A DNA stretch of 64,000 nucleotides, from NCBI GenBank assembly GCA_026018925.1, contig JAKSZU010000005.1, forward strand, positions 83,193,398 through 83,257,397, written 5' to 3'. Each line of letters opens with the position of its first letter. Position 1 is the first letter of the stretch. The notes under the pieces were generated by a model. It saw only the letters and a list, made by a program, of their open reading frames with translations. It searched no databases and had not been told where the DNA came from. Both the position numbers and the translations under genes were made by a program. This document shows positions 10,476-21,697 of this stretch, one piece after another. The DNA comes from Tupaia tana (Eukaryota; Chordata; Mammalia; Scandentia; Tupaiidae).

Positions 10476-10834
10476 TCTTTCAAGTGCTTCTTTTCTATCA
10501 TTTCCTGGATATGGATAAAAACACTGTTAAATTGATCTCTTTTACTTTCAGCAAACAAGACTGAAAATACCCACTCATTTATCTGCACTAAAATGTCACA
10601 ACAGCTTTCACCATTGTTTCCAAAGAGTCCTGCTAATAACGATGAGACTCTTACTCAACTGAGAAACTAGGAGAACATAGGAAGAGGAATGTGTTTTTAG
10701 ATGTACCTAGAATTCTTTAAATAACCAATAGTAAATGATAATGTTATAAAAACAAAATTAAATTTTCAACTTTATGCAGTATGTAATATTACTCTAACTA
10801 ATGATAAACCCAATTAACCCACTGAGGAAGGTTC
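10476..10834. other. Unassigned sequence
   Basis: No coding or repeat signal recognised. Confidence 0.35.
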
Positions 10835-11003
10835 TAGATTTGTGTCCTGGAGTCCCCCTTGAATAAAGCCGGCACAAGCACACCCATAACCCTGGACTGA
10901 CTGAAGCTGTGGTAGAGCATGGCATCAGTACTCTGTTGAAAGGGCTGTCTCTGTCTGATACTCATAAAATAAATAAGTAAATCAATTTTTTTTTTAAGTA
11001 TTA
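10835..11003 (+). mobile_element. Family C SINE, 3' part
   Basis: Contains ccataaccctggactgactg, gagcatggcatc and an A-rich tail with aataaataagtaaat, matching other family C copies. The 5' head is weak or missing. A long-form SINE follows immediately. Confidence 0.6.
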
Positions 11004-11008
11004 AATGG

Positions 11009-11268
11009 GGGCCAGCAGGTGATGTGGTAGTTGAGGTGCTCAGTTCCCACATGGTTGACCTGGTTCAAGTCCCTGACTCAGTGGCTTAAAACTCACACCA
11101 GACGCATGTGTGTAAGTGCCCAAAATACCAAGAATGGAGGAGAAAGACTATCACCATGACCATCCACTCTTGGGGGGTTATTTTTACTTTCTCTCTCCCA
11201 GTTTCTGTCTCTCTCGTGAGCACATGTGTCCTATGGCAAAAACCTTTATAAATAAATAAATAAATAAG
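11009..11268 (+). mobile_element. Long-form tRNA-derived SINE, older
   Basis: gggccagcaggtgatgtggt to tatggcaaaaacctttataa and an AAATA tail. Substitutions throughout and an abnormal palindrome (cactcttggggggtta). Confidence 0.85.
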
Positions 11269-11633
11269 TTAAATGTTAAGTGTGCTATACTGCAACATAT
11301 AGTCTTAAAGGGGATCATATCCACATGTATACATAGTTAACTTCATTGTGTATTTATTTTGTAGTTTTATTCTGTTAGTTTAGAAGCCTAAATTAAAAGA
11401 CTTTATAATACCAAAGAAAACGAAACCAATAAAAATGTAAAAATGTTAATGTTCTATCAAAATGGATATTACCAATACAATTGCAAAATTGAAATTCCAG
11501 TGTAATAATACTATTTTGTGATTATAGTGTCTTTGCATTGTCTCAAGTGTTTTACAAATGACTCATGTCTACATGGGGGTCACGCTATCTTTCACTGTAG
11601 TAAATTTTTCCTTTGGTAAAACAGCAGTTCTGT
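11269..11633. other. Unassigned sequence
   Basis: AT-rich with nothing recognised. Confidence 0.35.
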
Positions 11634-11896
11634 GGGACCAGCACTTAGCGTAATGGCTATGTCACTGGACTCCCACGTAGTCGACCATAGTTCGTGTCCT
11701 GAACCAGGTGGCTTAAAACTCATGCCGGGCGCGTGTGCGTGCGTGCCCAAGATCCTGAGAGGAGAATGGAGGAGAAGGGATTCCGGCGTGGCCATCTCCC
11801 TGGGGGGTGATTTCTCGCTTTCTGTCACTCTCTCTCTCTCTCTGTCTGGTGAACGCACGCGCCCTGTGGCAAAAACCTCTCAAAAAAAATAAATAA
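11634..11896 (+). mobile_element. Long-form tRNA-derived SINE, well preserved
   Basis: Near-consensus copy with gcgcgtgtgcgtgcgtgccc and ctggggggtgatttctcgc. Flanks contain aaaacag(cag)ttctgt and aaaacagttctgt, a target duplication with a 3-bp indel. Confidence 0.9.
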
Positions 11897-12520
11897 AACA
11901 GTTCTGTAACAGAATAGGAACCTCATGAACAGTTAAATTTAGCTAATGATATACCCCCCTTCATTATATAAATGCCTGAGGAACTTTCATCCATAGGATA
12001 CAGTAATATTAGACCATGAAACCAGGGCTAATAGTCTTTGAAATCCAATCAGAGAAAAAGTGAAGCAGATAAAAAAAGTAATCATAGGTTGCCTGGTTTA
12101 AAGAATTGATAAGTAACGAGTTGTCTTTCTCAAAATCTGTTAAGTGGGACCATTGACCATAAATATATTGTTGTTCCTGGTTACATCCGTTCAATCAATT
12201 TAGTTCAGAGGAGACTATGCTAATCATTCTTCATGACCTGCTCTGACAATTTCTGTGCATTTCTCAGGGAACACAGGGATTTGAAATCACCAGCAATTCT
12301 CTTATTTCCTTAATGTGTGCTGTCAAGAGTTGCTGCCAGATGATATTGGTGACTGTAATTAAGTTGTCAATATATATCTATTACTCTGGCATTTTCCTAA
12401 CCTTTCAACATATATGTGCTACTATAATAAGGTTTAAAAGTCATTGCTTTTATATCTAATTAGTAGTGTACTGCTATGTATCCTAATATTTAATCATACT
12501 TTTTAGTTTTTGTTGTTGCT
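11897..12520. other. Unassigned sequence
   Basis: No gene or recognised repeat. Confidence 0.35.
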
Positions 12521-12524
12521 TTTT

Positions 12525-12775
12525 TATTTTATTTAATTTTTTAGCTTTTGCTATAGGGCATGTGTGCTCGCTGAAAAGTGAGACAAAGAGAGAGAAATCA
12601 CCCCACAGGGGTGGGAGTGGTCACAAAACAATTCTTTTTCCTTCACTGTCCTCTTGGGATTTTGAGCACGTACACGTGCTTGGCATGTCTTTCAAGCCAC
12701 TGGGTCTGTAACTCAAACTCTGCAGTTGGCCACGTTGGATCCAGCTGCCTTAGCCTCCACACTGCCTGCTAGCCC
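12525..12775 (-). mobile_element. Long-form tRNA-derived SINE, old
   Basis: Antisense tail (tagcttttgctatagggca), central domain with caccccacaggggtggg and head (ccactgggtctgtaactc), ending ctgctagcccat. Confidence 0.85.
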
Positions 12776-12991
12776 ATATTCATTAGTTCTATATTTACTT
12801 CAGCAAATAATAACAATCACTGAGCATCTATTCCATTTTTGCATTATACTAGTGCCAACAATTATCAGAGATATGGTCTATTTTCAATCAGTTTACCATC
12901 TTTCAGGGCGAGGGGGAAGAACACTTTCCCCTTCACTACTCTTTATATTATCTCTTTTCTGACAAATCTACATAAACGAACAAATTTATTT

Positions 12992-13252
12992 TATTTACTT
13001 ATTTTTTTAAGAGATATATTTTATATAGGGCACATGAATCAGCTGGAGAGACAGAGAGAGACAGAAAGTGAGAAATCACCCCCCAGGGGGATGGCCACAC
13101 CATAATCCCTTCTCCTCCTTTCTCCTCTTGGATCGTGGGCATGCACACCCACTCACCTCATGTGAATTTGAAGTCACTGGGTCTGGGACTCAAACCATGG
13201 CCGACTACATGGGAATCCAGTGACATAACCGTTACATCATCTGCTGGTCCCT
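12992..13252 (-). mobile_element. Long-form SINE, first of two at one target
   Basis: Complete copy ending ctgctggtccc. It is flanked by gaacaaatttattt at 12978-12991 and 13253-13266. The right-hand duplication was then reused by the next SINE. Confidence 0.9.
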
Positions 13253-13266
13253 GAACAAATTTATTT

Positions 13267-13433
13267 ATTATTTATTTATTTAATAATTATTTATTTTTTA
13301 ATTCCATTTGTTATTAGTATTTTTTAATTTGACCAGAGACAGAGAGAGACAGGAAGAGGAAACAAGAAAGCTAGCCACCGGGTCCAGAACATTGGAATCC
13401 AGCACCTTTAACCACAGTGCCACCTGCCATCCC
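13267..13433 (-). mobile_element. Short-form SINE at the same target
   Basis: AT-rich tail, aatttgaccagagacagagag, cctagless junction to ccaccgggtccagaac and head remnant, ending cacctgccatccc. acaaatttattt precedes it and recurs at 13434-13445, giving three copies of the target around two SINEs. Confidence 0.8.
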
Positions 13434-13626
13434 ACAAATTTATTTTAATGTACTCAGTTTCACTAATATTAAAGACCCCCAAACAAAGGTATAGATAAAC
13501 TGACACCTCAGATGTACTGTTTATACAATATAATAAGTATCTTATGGATAGTTTGGAGAAATTTTTATTAATGTTATAAAATTATAAATGACATTCTCTT
13601 GAGCTTGGTAATTGTCATTCTAGAAT

Positions 13627-13628
13627 TA

Positions 13629-13664
<36 letters not shown>

Positions 13665-13688
13665 CACATATATATATACACACACATA

Positions 13689-13740
<52 letters not shown>

Positions 13741-13760
13741 TACACACACATTGTATTTGT
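13627..13760. repeat. (TA)n/(CA)n compound microsatellite
   Basis: Alternating TA and CA/TG dinucleotide blocks. The 60-residue Ile/Tyr/His open frame over it is an artefact. Confidence 0.95.
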
Positions 13761-15469
13761 AAAATACATATTTATATATAACTTACATATAATTATATTA
13801 TGGTAATTTGTATATTTTGTTTCTCTATATAGTGTATAATTTTATGTTACTATACATACTATATAATATAGTATATAATTACATATACTAAAATTATAAT
13901 ATATATGAATATTATATTATTATAATAATTTCATATACAGTAGGAAAATATATAATTCCTCTTGAAAAATAAATAAGATTATACATAGCATTCAATATAC
14001 ACTAAATATATATATATATATATCCTAATTTGATAAATATGATTGTTCATTGTATTAATTTTTTATAGTAGAAAATATTGAAAGCATTATGAATTTCCTT
14101 AAATGTTTCAAAAAATAATTTACATTATACACACACACATATACACAGAAGCACTTTTCATTGTGTCAATGCAAAGTATGCTATAATCACACTAAGAACC
14201 AGTGGATCATTTTTACACATCATTGGTACAGTCTCCACAATATATTGCCGAGTGAATAAAGCGAAATATAGATCAATATATGTAGTGTGTTGCCATCTGT
14301 GCTTAAAAAGAGGTGAGGTAGAAGACTACAAAGATGATAAATAGATGATAGAAAGATAGCTTAAATATCTGTACTAACACATGGGATACACAAGAACCTA
14401 ATACATTATTTACCTCCTGGGAGGTGAATTGGATGTCTAACAGATGGTATTGAAAGAATTCTTTTTATTTTCTAAACATTTTGAAATTTGAATTATAGGA
14501 ATGCTTTACCTTAATAACAATCAGGGGAGAAATAACTTGAAAAATTATTTGGTTCGTTCTTTCTCTTGGCATTTCTATGGTCTCTTACTCAATTAGTACC
14601 TGTTTACCTCTCAAAAACTACAATGGCAAATGAAACACTAATTTATTTGCTTAAAGTATTGCACCACAACTCTAAATTTATACAGAGCACATCTTCGTTA
14701 TTTAACATTAAGTATATTTAAACCTGAAGACCTTTATGATGCTTCAGTGTAGCTCCTCTTCGACTTTTATATTTTGATCACCATTTGAAAACTGAATAAA
14801 ATCAAAATTTTCATAACTAAACAAAATGTAAATAACACCTGGTCATAAAAACATGAAAGAAAATTAAGACCAGTTTTAATTTCTTAGGACCACCAACAAG
14901 TACACTTGAAGAAATAGACTAGGCTTATTTGGAAAGTGGATAAAGCATTTTTAAAAATTAGTCATTTTCTCCAAAGATCTTTTTCAAGAAGTTTTTGAAT
15001 ACTCTTACTCTATGAACCAGGAAACAGGTCCTAGCAGAGTTTGGACTTCACAGCCTTTGGAACTATCAGGAATACAATTTTATTGTTTCTAAGCTATTTC
15101 ATTTATTGCATTTTGTTATAGTAGGCCAAGAAGATTAAGACAGAAATTATCATCACTTGGTAGTAAAATAATTACTGAAAGGAACAGTGTTTCCTTCCAT
15201 CCAACAGACATTAAAATACACTGACTTAAGACCTTCAAATATAAAGATACCCTCTGACAGGTAGATGAGTTTACTGGTCAAGATTGTTATCTTAATTTTT
15301 TACTTTTACAATGCACTTATTAGATAGATACAATAACCACTCCCCCCACATTGTGTTGATATGCTTTCATGATTTAGTGCTTGTATCTATCTCCTTTTTT
15401 CTGCCCAAGATCACTCACTACTTGAAATATGTGGCACAGTCTATTTGCAGTTATGAAAAATATGGCCTA
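13761..15469. other. AT-rich, mostly unassigned; possible old LINE piece
   Basis: 13.77-14.06 kb is almost pure A/T with short TA runs. At about 14225-14520 the order agtgaataaagcgaaata, gttgccatctgtg, ttacctcctgggaggtgaa and acattttgaaatttg recalls an old LINE 3' region, but I cannot name it. The rest shows nothing. Confidence 0.4.
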
Positions 15470-15545
15470 AATTGTTGCACTGTTGGAAAAGTCATGACAT
15501 ATTTTACCTATGCAAAAATGCATTATGACTTTTCTGATAACCTAA
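15470..15545. mobile_element. Mariner-type MITE, copy 1
   Basis: About 76 bp with imperfect terminal inverted repeats. The left arm reads gttggaaaagtcatgacata, and the right arm (reverse complement) ggttatcagaaaagtcataa followed by tgcattttt. The same arms occur at 34552 and 40858. It is non-coding and, if mariner-derived, moved by a transposase supplied elsewhere. Confidence 0.65.
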
Positions 15546-15855
15546 GCTCTCCATTTAAGGTACAATCTGGAAAATAAACTTATCATAATTTCAAGTAATA
15601 TAATCAATTGGCCAGTCAATTTAAATTAGGAATAGTCAATTATAAGTGACCATCTTCAGTAAGTGAGAGATCTGAGGCTGGTGGAAGGGGTAAAATGCAG
15701 GGTATCATCTGCATATGAGGCAGAGCAAAATTATAACTTACCATAAACTGTGTGTAATGTGCTATAATTTAACTACTAGTGGAAGCATAGCAATTCTTGA
15801 AAATTTTCTTCACTTTATAACTTTTCATGGCCTTATGTTAGAAAGAGGATAACAC

Positions 15856-16222
15856 TAATGTGAACTGTACTCATGCTGGGAAAAACCATGCTGTACACTG
15901 TAAAGATGTGCAATGAAAAAAAAATATATCAGCACTCTGGCAGAAGGAGAAAGATCTGATGATATGATAGCGGAAAGGATAAATGTAGATACCAGAGGCT
16001 GTAAGGGAGGGGAGTGGGTGGTCGGGAGTGGGTGGTAGAGAGTGGGCGTGAGGGGCAAAGGGAAGAATCATTTAACACAAAAAAATGTAGAGTTCTCTGT
16101 TGAAAACTATATACATATATGTATATTGTATACATCATAATGGGAAGTTTATGTAAAATGTGGATTTAATTAATCTGAGAAAGAAAAATAAAAGACCAAA
16201 AAAAAAAAAAAAAGAAAGAAAA
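15856..16222 (+). mobile_element. 5'-truncated L1 3' end with target duplication
   Basis: A 367-bp insertion between exact copies of agaaagaggataacac (15840-15855 and 16223-16238), ending in a long A tail. It holds tgctgtacactgtaaagatg near the left, then a purine-rich L1 3'UTR-like block (ggaggggagtgggtggtcgg). Two 3'-end-like modules lie inside one duplication. Confidence 0.75.
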
Positions 16223-16364
16223 GAAAGAGGATAACACATGTAATAAGAGGAAGGTGATTATATTTGCTATATTTCTAATATAAATCAAGTGCCAGGTCCA
16301 AAACTCCTGCATTACCATATATATCCTATTACTTAATTTTAAGCATCAGAGCTTTCATTCACTT

Positions 16365-16728
16365 ATTTGCTTGGCATTCATTCATTCACTCTTAAGTGTG
16401 AGTGGTGTAGAAATGAACTAAACGTATGAACAAAGATGTTCATGTCTCCACAAGGTTTATAACTTGGCAATTTAACAAATTTACGGTGTAAAATAATGGC
16501 ACTAAATATCATCAATAAATTGAAGAATTATACATACAGTATTTAAAGATACATATGAAAAAAACAACAGGGTTAGGATATTGGGAAGGGCTAGCCTAGG
16601 TGTCAATTTTTAACAAAGTTGTCAGAGTTGACTCTCTGGAAGAAATACTGAAAACAGCAAAATAGAAAACCTTGCAGCTCTGTGGGGAAGAGTGCTTCGG
16701 GGGGAAGGGAAAGCAAGTTCTAGGTACT
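16365..16728 (-). mobile_element. L2 3' region, antisense
   Basis: The order of ggcattcattcattcactc, aagatgttcatgtctccaca, gttgactctctggaagaaat and gggaagggaaagcaagttc follows the antisense L2 3' end, which normally reads ggcagagggaacagcaagtg at that point. Strongly diverged and ancient. Confidence 0.5.
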
Positions 16729-16729
16729 T

Positions 16730-16910
16730 GATGTGCAATGCAGTGACTATAGTTAATAGTAATCTACTGTATACTTGAAATGTGTTTAAAAAAAAAAGAA
16801 AAATCTATATCTCAAGTGTTCATACTCTCTCCCCTCCAGACACACACACACACACACACACGCACGCACGCACACACACACACTCAAAGGGTAATTGTGT
16901 TAAAAAAAAA
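16730..16910 (+). mobile_element. Old L1 3'UTR piece carrying a (CA)n
   Basis: gcagtgactatagttaatag, tctactgtatacttgaaatg and ctcaagtgttcatactc follow the usual L1M 3'UTR order, which leads into CA-rich sequence. A (CA)n run with GCACG interruptions occupies about 16840-16884. Confidence 0.6.
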
Positions 16911-16940
16911 AAAGGAGAAGAAGAAGAAGAAGATGAAGAA

Positions 16941-16975
<35 letters not shown>

Positions 16976-17000
16976 AGAAGAAGAAGAGGAAAAAAAAGAA
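16911..17000 (+). repeat. (GAA)n purine tract
   Basis: Interrupted GAA repeats with occasional GAT and AGG. Poly-Lys, poly-Glu and antisense poly-Ser frames here are not genes. Confidence 0.95.
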
Positions 17001-17094
17001 ATAGAGAAAAAAGTCAGGAAAAAATTAAAAAGAACAAAGGGGCAAAAAGAAAATAAAGAAACAGTGAAGTGGAAATAAACCAACATGTAACAGT

Positions 17095-17480
17095 GTCTGT
17101 GAAGCCAATAGAAGAAAATCATTCAAGAAGGAAGAGTGATTAAGTACAAATGCTGGCAAAATAGTAAGACGCACACTGACAATGAACATAGGACCTCACG
17201 GGGTGAATGTCATTAATGACTTTGACAGAAGTGGTTTATTAATATAAAGTGAAAATAAAAATTTGATTGTGGGAGCTTTATGAGAGATGAAGATGGGCCA
17301 GATGCAAGGGGATGGGTAATGGAAAATTCTCCCAGAGCTTGCTCTGGCAATAGAGGAATGAACTGATACAGTAGCAGATAAGATAAATGAAGAGATGAGA
17401 CGTTTTCCTAAAGAAGTAATTATAACATATGTGTGTGCTAAAGAATGATCTGGTAGACAGAGAATATAGAGATCAGTACT
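17095..17480 (-). mobile_element. Possible ancient LINE-type repeat
   Basis: gaagccaatagaagaaaatc, attcaagaaggaagagtgat, tgacagaagtggtttatt and gatctggtagacagagaa resemble an ancient mammal-wide repeat often seen beside antisense L2. Low confidence. Confidence 0.3.
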
Positions 17481-18118
17481 GCTGGAGATATGTAAGCTGT
17501 AGGTGATTGGAGCTAATGCTTTATCATGTGTATGCATGTTTGTGAGGAGTGGGGACCAGTCTTAGATATAAGAACAGAGTGTCTAAAACCACAGGAGAGA
17601 GAAGGAAAAGGCTATATTGTGAAAGATATTGATAGGCAGGTTCATATGGGGGATGCACTGGTAGTCTCAGCAAAATATGTAAGGTCATTAACTCAGACTA
17701 AGAATGGCAAAAGAGGAAATAAATCATGATGTGGAGCAATTATAGAATGTACAAAATAGAACAGTGAAACGTAATTGCTGGTCAGTTTTAAGAACAAAAT
17801 GAGGCTCATTTATATGAACCGAAAGTAACACCTGCCAGCAGTCCTGTGATTTTTTTTTTCTTTCTTTTTCTCTGGCTACTGCCGGCAGGTGCAGCCTGGG
17901 TGGAAAATGAGATTTAGTCAAGGCATGGCTATGCTACACAAGCAAGAGAAGGGGAACCAAGGTTGTTAAAAAAAAAAACACAAGACAATTACAAACCTGA
18001 TCTTGCAATTTAATCAGGAAAAGAAAGGAAAGGAGCATATCAATTTGGATGAGGACTCTAAAGCTGTTGTGGAATAAGAGAGGATTACTGTAGGTTGGGC
18101 CAAAGGGTTGTTGGAATA
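17481..18118. other. Unassigned sequence
   Basis: No gene or named repeat. Includes a pyrimidine run near 17850 and short A runs. Confidence 0.35.
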
Positions 18119-18262
18119 CAGGGTACTTTAAAGAGTTCATGGAAAATGGAACTAAAATATTAATTTCTTTTGGTGCAAAAACATTAAAACATTTTGCAAT
18201 TTATGCATAACTTCTTCATACTATATATTGTCCATGAATTTTTTTTGTAAATCTCATGTTTA
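18119..18262. mobile_element. Mariner-like non-autonomous element, decayed
   Basis: gggtactttaaagagttcat at the left, with a loose inverse, tccatgaatttttttt, at the right. The interior ttcttttggtgcaaaaacat fits a mammalian mariner-derived short element in which both ends read TTCAAAAAGTTCATGGA. From memory only. Confidence 0.45.
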
Positions 18263-18353
18263 AACATAACAAACTTCTGTCTTTCAAAATAGCAAAACCT
18301 GAGGAGAGACTAATTTGCTGACATGCAGATTGAATAACTACAATCAATCAATC

Positions 18354-18379
18354 AGTATTTGACTACTTAGTCAAATACT
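18354..18379. repeat. 26-bp near-spacerless palindrome
   Basis: agtatttgacta, 2 bases, then its exact reverse complement tagtcaaatact. Confidence 0.9.
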
Positions 18380-18769
18380 ATCTTCAGTTTTCCATTCTTA
18401 ATTCAGCAATTAATGATTAGTTTTTCCAAGAAGTGCTATATCTCTATCATGTCAGTATCTTGCTACTTCCTTAGATACTATCCAAATCTCACCTTTCTCT
18501 CTTCCTTGTCACTTATTGGTGAAACATACACAAATCATATTTTCATAAATGTAATTTCTTGCTCAAATCCATCATGATTATACAGGGTTTTCACCATCAC
18601 AGGAAAGTCAGGGGTTCTGGCTCCTTGACCTCAGTTTTGTGCTTTCATTTCAAAAGTGGTATCCAAAGGACCATGTTAAAAGTTAAGAAACTTCTTTATT
18701 TTTCTAAGAGAATGTAAACATTAACCAACAATTTCTCCTATGTTTAGTGATAAAACTTGCTATTCACTT
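18380..18769. other. Unassigned sequence
   Basis: Nothing recognised. Confidence 0.35.
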
Positions 18770-18944
18770 TTTTAAATTATTTATTTTAAATTTTACTTAT
18801 TCATTTATTTATTTTAATTTGACCAGAGAGAGACAGAGAAAGAGAGATAGAGAGCAAGTGAGAAAGCAAGCCTCCAGGTCCAGCACTTGAACTGTGGTCA
18901 GCCATGTGGGAGTGTCCAGCACCTTAACCACCATGCCACCTGAC
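18770..18944 (-). mobile_element. Short-form tRNA-derived SINE
   Basis: AT-rich tail, aatttgaccagagagagaca, aagcctccaggtccagcac and head ending ccatgccacctg. Flanking attcactt at 18762-18769 and 18945-18952. Confidence 0.85.
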
Positions 18945-19120
18945 ATTCACTTACATAGTTCAGTTGAATATTCTCAAAAGATCATCATGTCATTTGCTGA
19001 TTTGGCAACTGTAGTTCAGAAAGTTGCTTAAACAAATAAAAGGTTGATTCCAGAATTTAAAACTAAGCCTGGGAGTTGTTTCTACTCCAGTTTAGTGAAA
19101 ATAAATAATAATGGTACTTG

Positions 19121-19427
19121 GGGCCAGGAGGTGGTGTAGCAGTTATGCTGATGGACTTCCACGTGGCCGACCGCAGTTCGAGTCCTAGACCCAGTGGCTT
19201 GAAATTCACACTGAGAGTTGTGCATGGATATAGCTGTCACTCAAATATGGATACAAAACAATATGGTCCCAAGATTCTGAGAGGAGAATGAAGGAGAGGG
19301 GATTGCAGTGTGGCCGTCTCCCCTAGGGAAGTAATTTCTCACTTTTCCTTCTCACTGTCTCTGTCTCTCTCTCTCTCTCTGGTGAGTGCATGCACCTTAA
19401 GGTGAAAACCTCTAAATAATAATAATG
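19121..19427 (+). mobile_element. Long-form SINE with a foreign 40-bp insert
   Basis: gggccaggaggtggtgtagc through ggtgaaaacctctaaataat, flanked by aataatggtactt / gataatagtactt. Between tgtgcatg and tcccaagattc lies about 40 bp (19226-19265) absent from other copies. Its core is the exact reverse complement of 20184-20202. Confidence 0.9.
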
Positions 19428-19482
19428 ATAATAGTACTTTGTAATATTTTAGGATTTATTTTGCTAAAATCAAAAAATCCAG

Positions 19483-19727
19483 GTCAGCATGTGACCTAGT
19501 AGATAAGGTAGCTAGATCCCACATGGCTGACTATGCAGTTCAAGTCACACCTGGTGGCTTGAGAAATATGCCAGGCACACATGCATGCCTAAAATCCTGG
19601 AAGGAGGGAGAAATGGAGAGGAGAGGATTGCAGGGTGATTATGACCCATGGAAGATGCTTTCCTGCTTTCTCTCTGTTTCTCTCAAGTATATGGGCCCTC
19701 TGGTAAAATTAAAAAAAAAAAAAAAAT
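19483..19727 (+). mobile_element. Old long-form tRNA-derived SINE
   Basis: gtagctagatcccacatggc, B-box-like agttcaagtcac, gcctaaaatcctggaag, then a CT-rich block and a run of A. Divergent from consensus, so an older subfamily. Confidence 0.75.
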
Positions 19728-20304
19728 CCAAAAACTTACCTACTTTCATTTGTGGCTTAAAATTGAAAGGGGAAAATTGTGAACCATTCTTACCTTTGTG
19801 AATTTAAGATATACTTTTCTTCAATTTTGAGAAGCATTGGATGTTTCCCTGACTTTCAAAATGAACCCAATGACCTGACAATGATTAATCTGAAGATTGG
19901 AAAATTCTCATTACCAGTCTGCTCACTCTGTCACCTAGATATTTCAGTAAGGTCTGAGGAAAAAGTAGGCCAGTTGTTCTTTTCTGTGTCTCCGCTTTTC
20001 TTCAGTTTTCTCCTATGTGTGTTTGCACGTGCATGGTCTCGAGTGTCTGTACTGACCCGATGGTGTGTGCTTGTCTCAGTGTTTGCAGCAGCAAACAATG
20101 GAACAGGACAATGTTTAAAAACTGCAGCCTGTGTGTACACCAAGCAGAATCGAAGCGGGATAGTAAATGGATTTGTGTCGTACCCATATTTGAGTGACAG
20201 CTTTGTCCATTTTTGTTCATAGGGTTAATGTTATTCTCTTCTCATGCCTACCAAATACTTTAGAGAAGCACAAGTCATTGTTTTTCTGAGAATAAAATGT
20301 AAGT
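19728..20304. other. Unassigned; longest open frame of the window's unique DNA
   Basis: Holds a 147-codon frame (19779-20222) whose product matches no family I know and has no periodic codon pattern I can see. I do not call it a gene. It contains the partner (20184-20202) of the insert in the upstream SINE. Confidence 0.4.
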
Positions 20305-20556
20305 TCAGACTAGCTCACTGGCAAAGCCTTTAGACACTGCAGAGGATGCCAGATCCCATGGAGCCGACCAGTATGTGAATCCAGGTCCTGCCGGGCTCAC
20401 GCTGAGCTGGCACACGGGCCCAGGATCCTGACGCGATGGAGAATTGGAGGAAGGCGACTGCTGTATGACTGGGGCAATCTGAGGGTGCTTCTCTTTCTCT
20501 CTCTCTCATAGTGCAGATACTTTCTATCGTGAATATAAATAAACTTGAAAAATGTG
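20305..20556 (+). mobile_element. tRNA-type SINE of family D
   Basis: Different head (gactagctcactggcaaagc), then ggagccgaccagtatgtgaa, ggcccaggatcctgacgcga, a CT-rich block and aataaacttg. A singleton in the window. Family D may be a variant of C. Confidence 0.6.
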
Positions 20557-20875
20557 GTCTAAAAACATTGTGAGCTAAATCATCAATTTAACATTGGTCA
20601 AGCATTATAGCAGGGAAAATGGCAGTTTTAAAACTTCAGAGATACAGGGTAATACAAAATAGATTAATATAATGTATTTGAATGGTTGCTTGTAACCTGA
20701 GAGGCAAATAGAACTAGGAATAAGATATCATAAAATTATTACCTGTATATAAATGCTTATATGTAAATAAAGATAAAAGTAAAGCCTTCGCTAGGACTAA
20801 GAATAATAGTTAGCTCTGAACAGAGACATACAAACAAAACAATCCTTTACACTAAGATAAAAAGAAAAGTTTATA

Positions 20876-21085
20876 GGTCAGCTGCAGTAGCAGCTGGTAG
20901 CAAAACATTCCACGCTACTAAGGCCACAGGGCAAGGTCCTAGGTTCACAGCTCAAGGTCTCCCTATATCTGTTAGGTGCATACACATGCTGTGATCCTGG
21001 CTGACTATGGCTGGGGCGTAAACAACAGTGAGAAGACCCTGTTGAGATGCCTTTCTAAATAAATAAATACAAAATTTAAAATAAA
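20876..21085 (+). mobile_element. Family C SINE
   Basis: ggtcagctgcagtagcagct, B-box-like aggttcacagctc, gctgtgatcctggctgac, agaccctgttgagatgcc and an AAATA tail. Confidence 0.7.
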
Positions 21086-21224
21086 TGAAAGTAAAAAGTG
21101 TATGATAGTATTATTTATGAAATCATATTATTGATAATATTAGCTCAAACTGTATGAAATGGTTAAATTCTTAGGTAGAATGTCAGATGCTGGCAACTGC
21201 ATGCTGTGTAAACGTCTGCTAATA

Positions 21225-21420
21225 ATAACAACTCATATTTACCTGGGACTCACAAATAGAATATTTCATGCCATCTTAACAGAACACTAAAATATAATCA
21301 AAACTTACTCATGATAATATTAAATTGATGCACAGAGATGTTAAGTTGCTCAAAGTTGAGGAGCTATTACACATCACATCCAAAATAGAGTTTTGCCAAA
21401 CTAATTCACTTCCTAGTATA
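21225..21420 (-). mobile_element. MIR, antisense
   Basis: aactcatatttacctgggac, gatgcacagagatgttaagt, tgctcaaagttgaggagcta and cacatcacatccaaaata keep the antisense MIR order (gaggcacagagaggttaagtaacttg). Confidence 0.65.
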
Positions 21421-21439
21421 AACCACATAAAGTTGGTTT

Positions 21440-21540
21440 TGTGCCTGTGTGTAGTCCTGGTTCTGCCAGAAACTGTAAGAATTCCTTGCATTTTAGCATC
21501 TTTAGCTATAAAAATTAGAGATTGAATTACATAACCTGAT
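21440..21540 (+). mobile_element. Possible MIR/MIR3 fragment
   Basis: cctggttctgccagaaactg and tttagcatctttagctataa resemble the middle of MIR-type elements in sense. Weak. Confidence 0.35.
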
Positions 21541-21697
21541 TTGAAACTCAAAAAAAATTGATTCTATTTTTATACTTTTAATAAAAGTATCTCTTCGTCA
21601 TCATTATTATTGCATTTACTCTGAAGCATGAATATAGTTCTTCACTCATTATCTCCCTAATTAGGAGACTGGGTCACTGAGATCTTAGCTAAATCTT

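Noticed and set aside
12978..13445. CRISPR-like spaced repeat
   Set aside because: Three short repeats are SINE target duplications; the spacers are SINEs.
15470..15545. MADE1 assignment for the MITE
   Set aside because: Size and architecture agree, but the ends do not read TTAGGTTGGTGCAAAAGTAA as in MADE1.
16782..17122. Lys/Glu-rich and Ser-rich frames of about 100 codons
   Set aside because: Created by (CA)n and (GAA)n microsatellites.
19779..20222. 147-codon open frame
   Set aside because: No family resemblance, no promoter or splice context, and no tell-tale codon bias; length is possible by chance.
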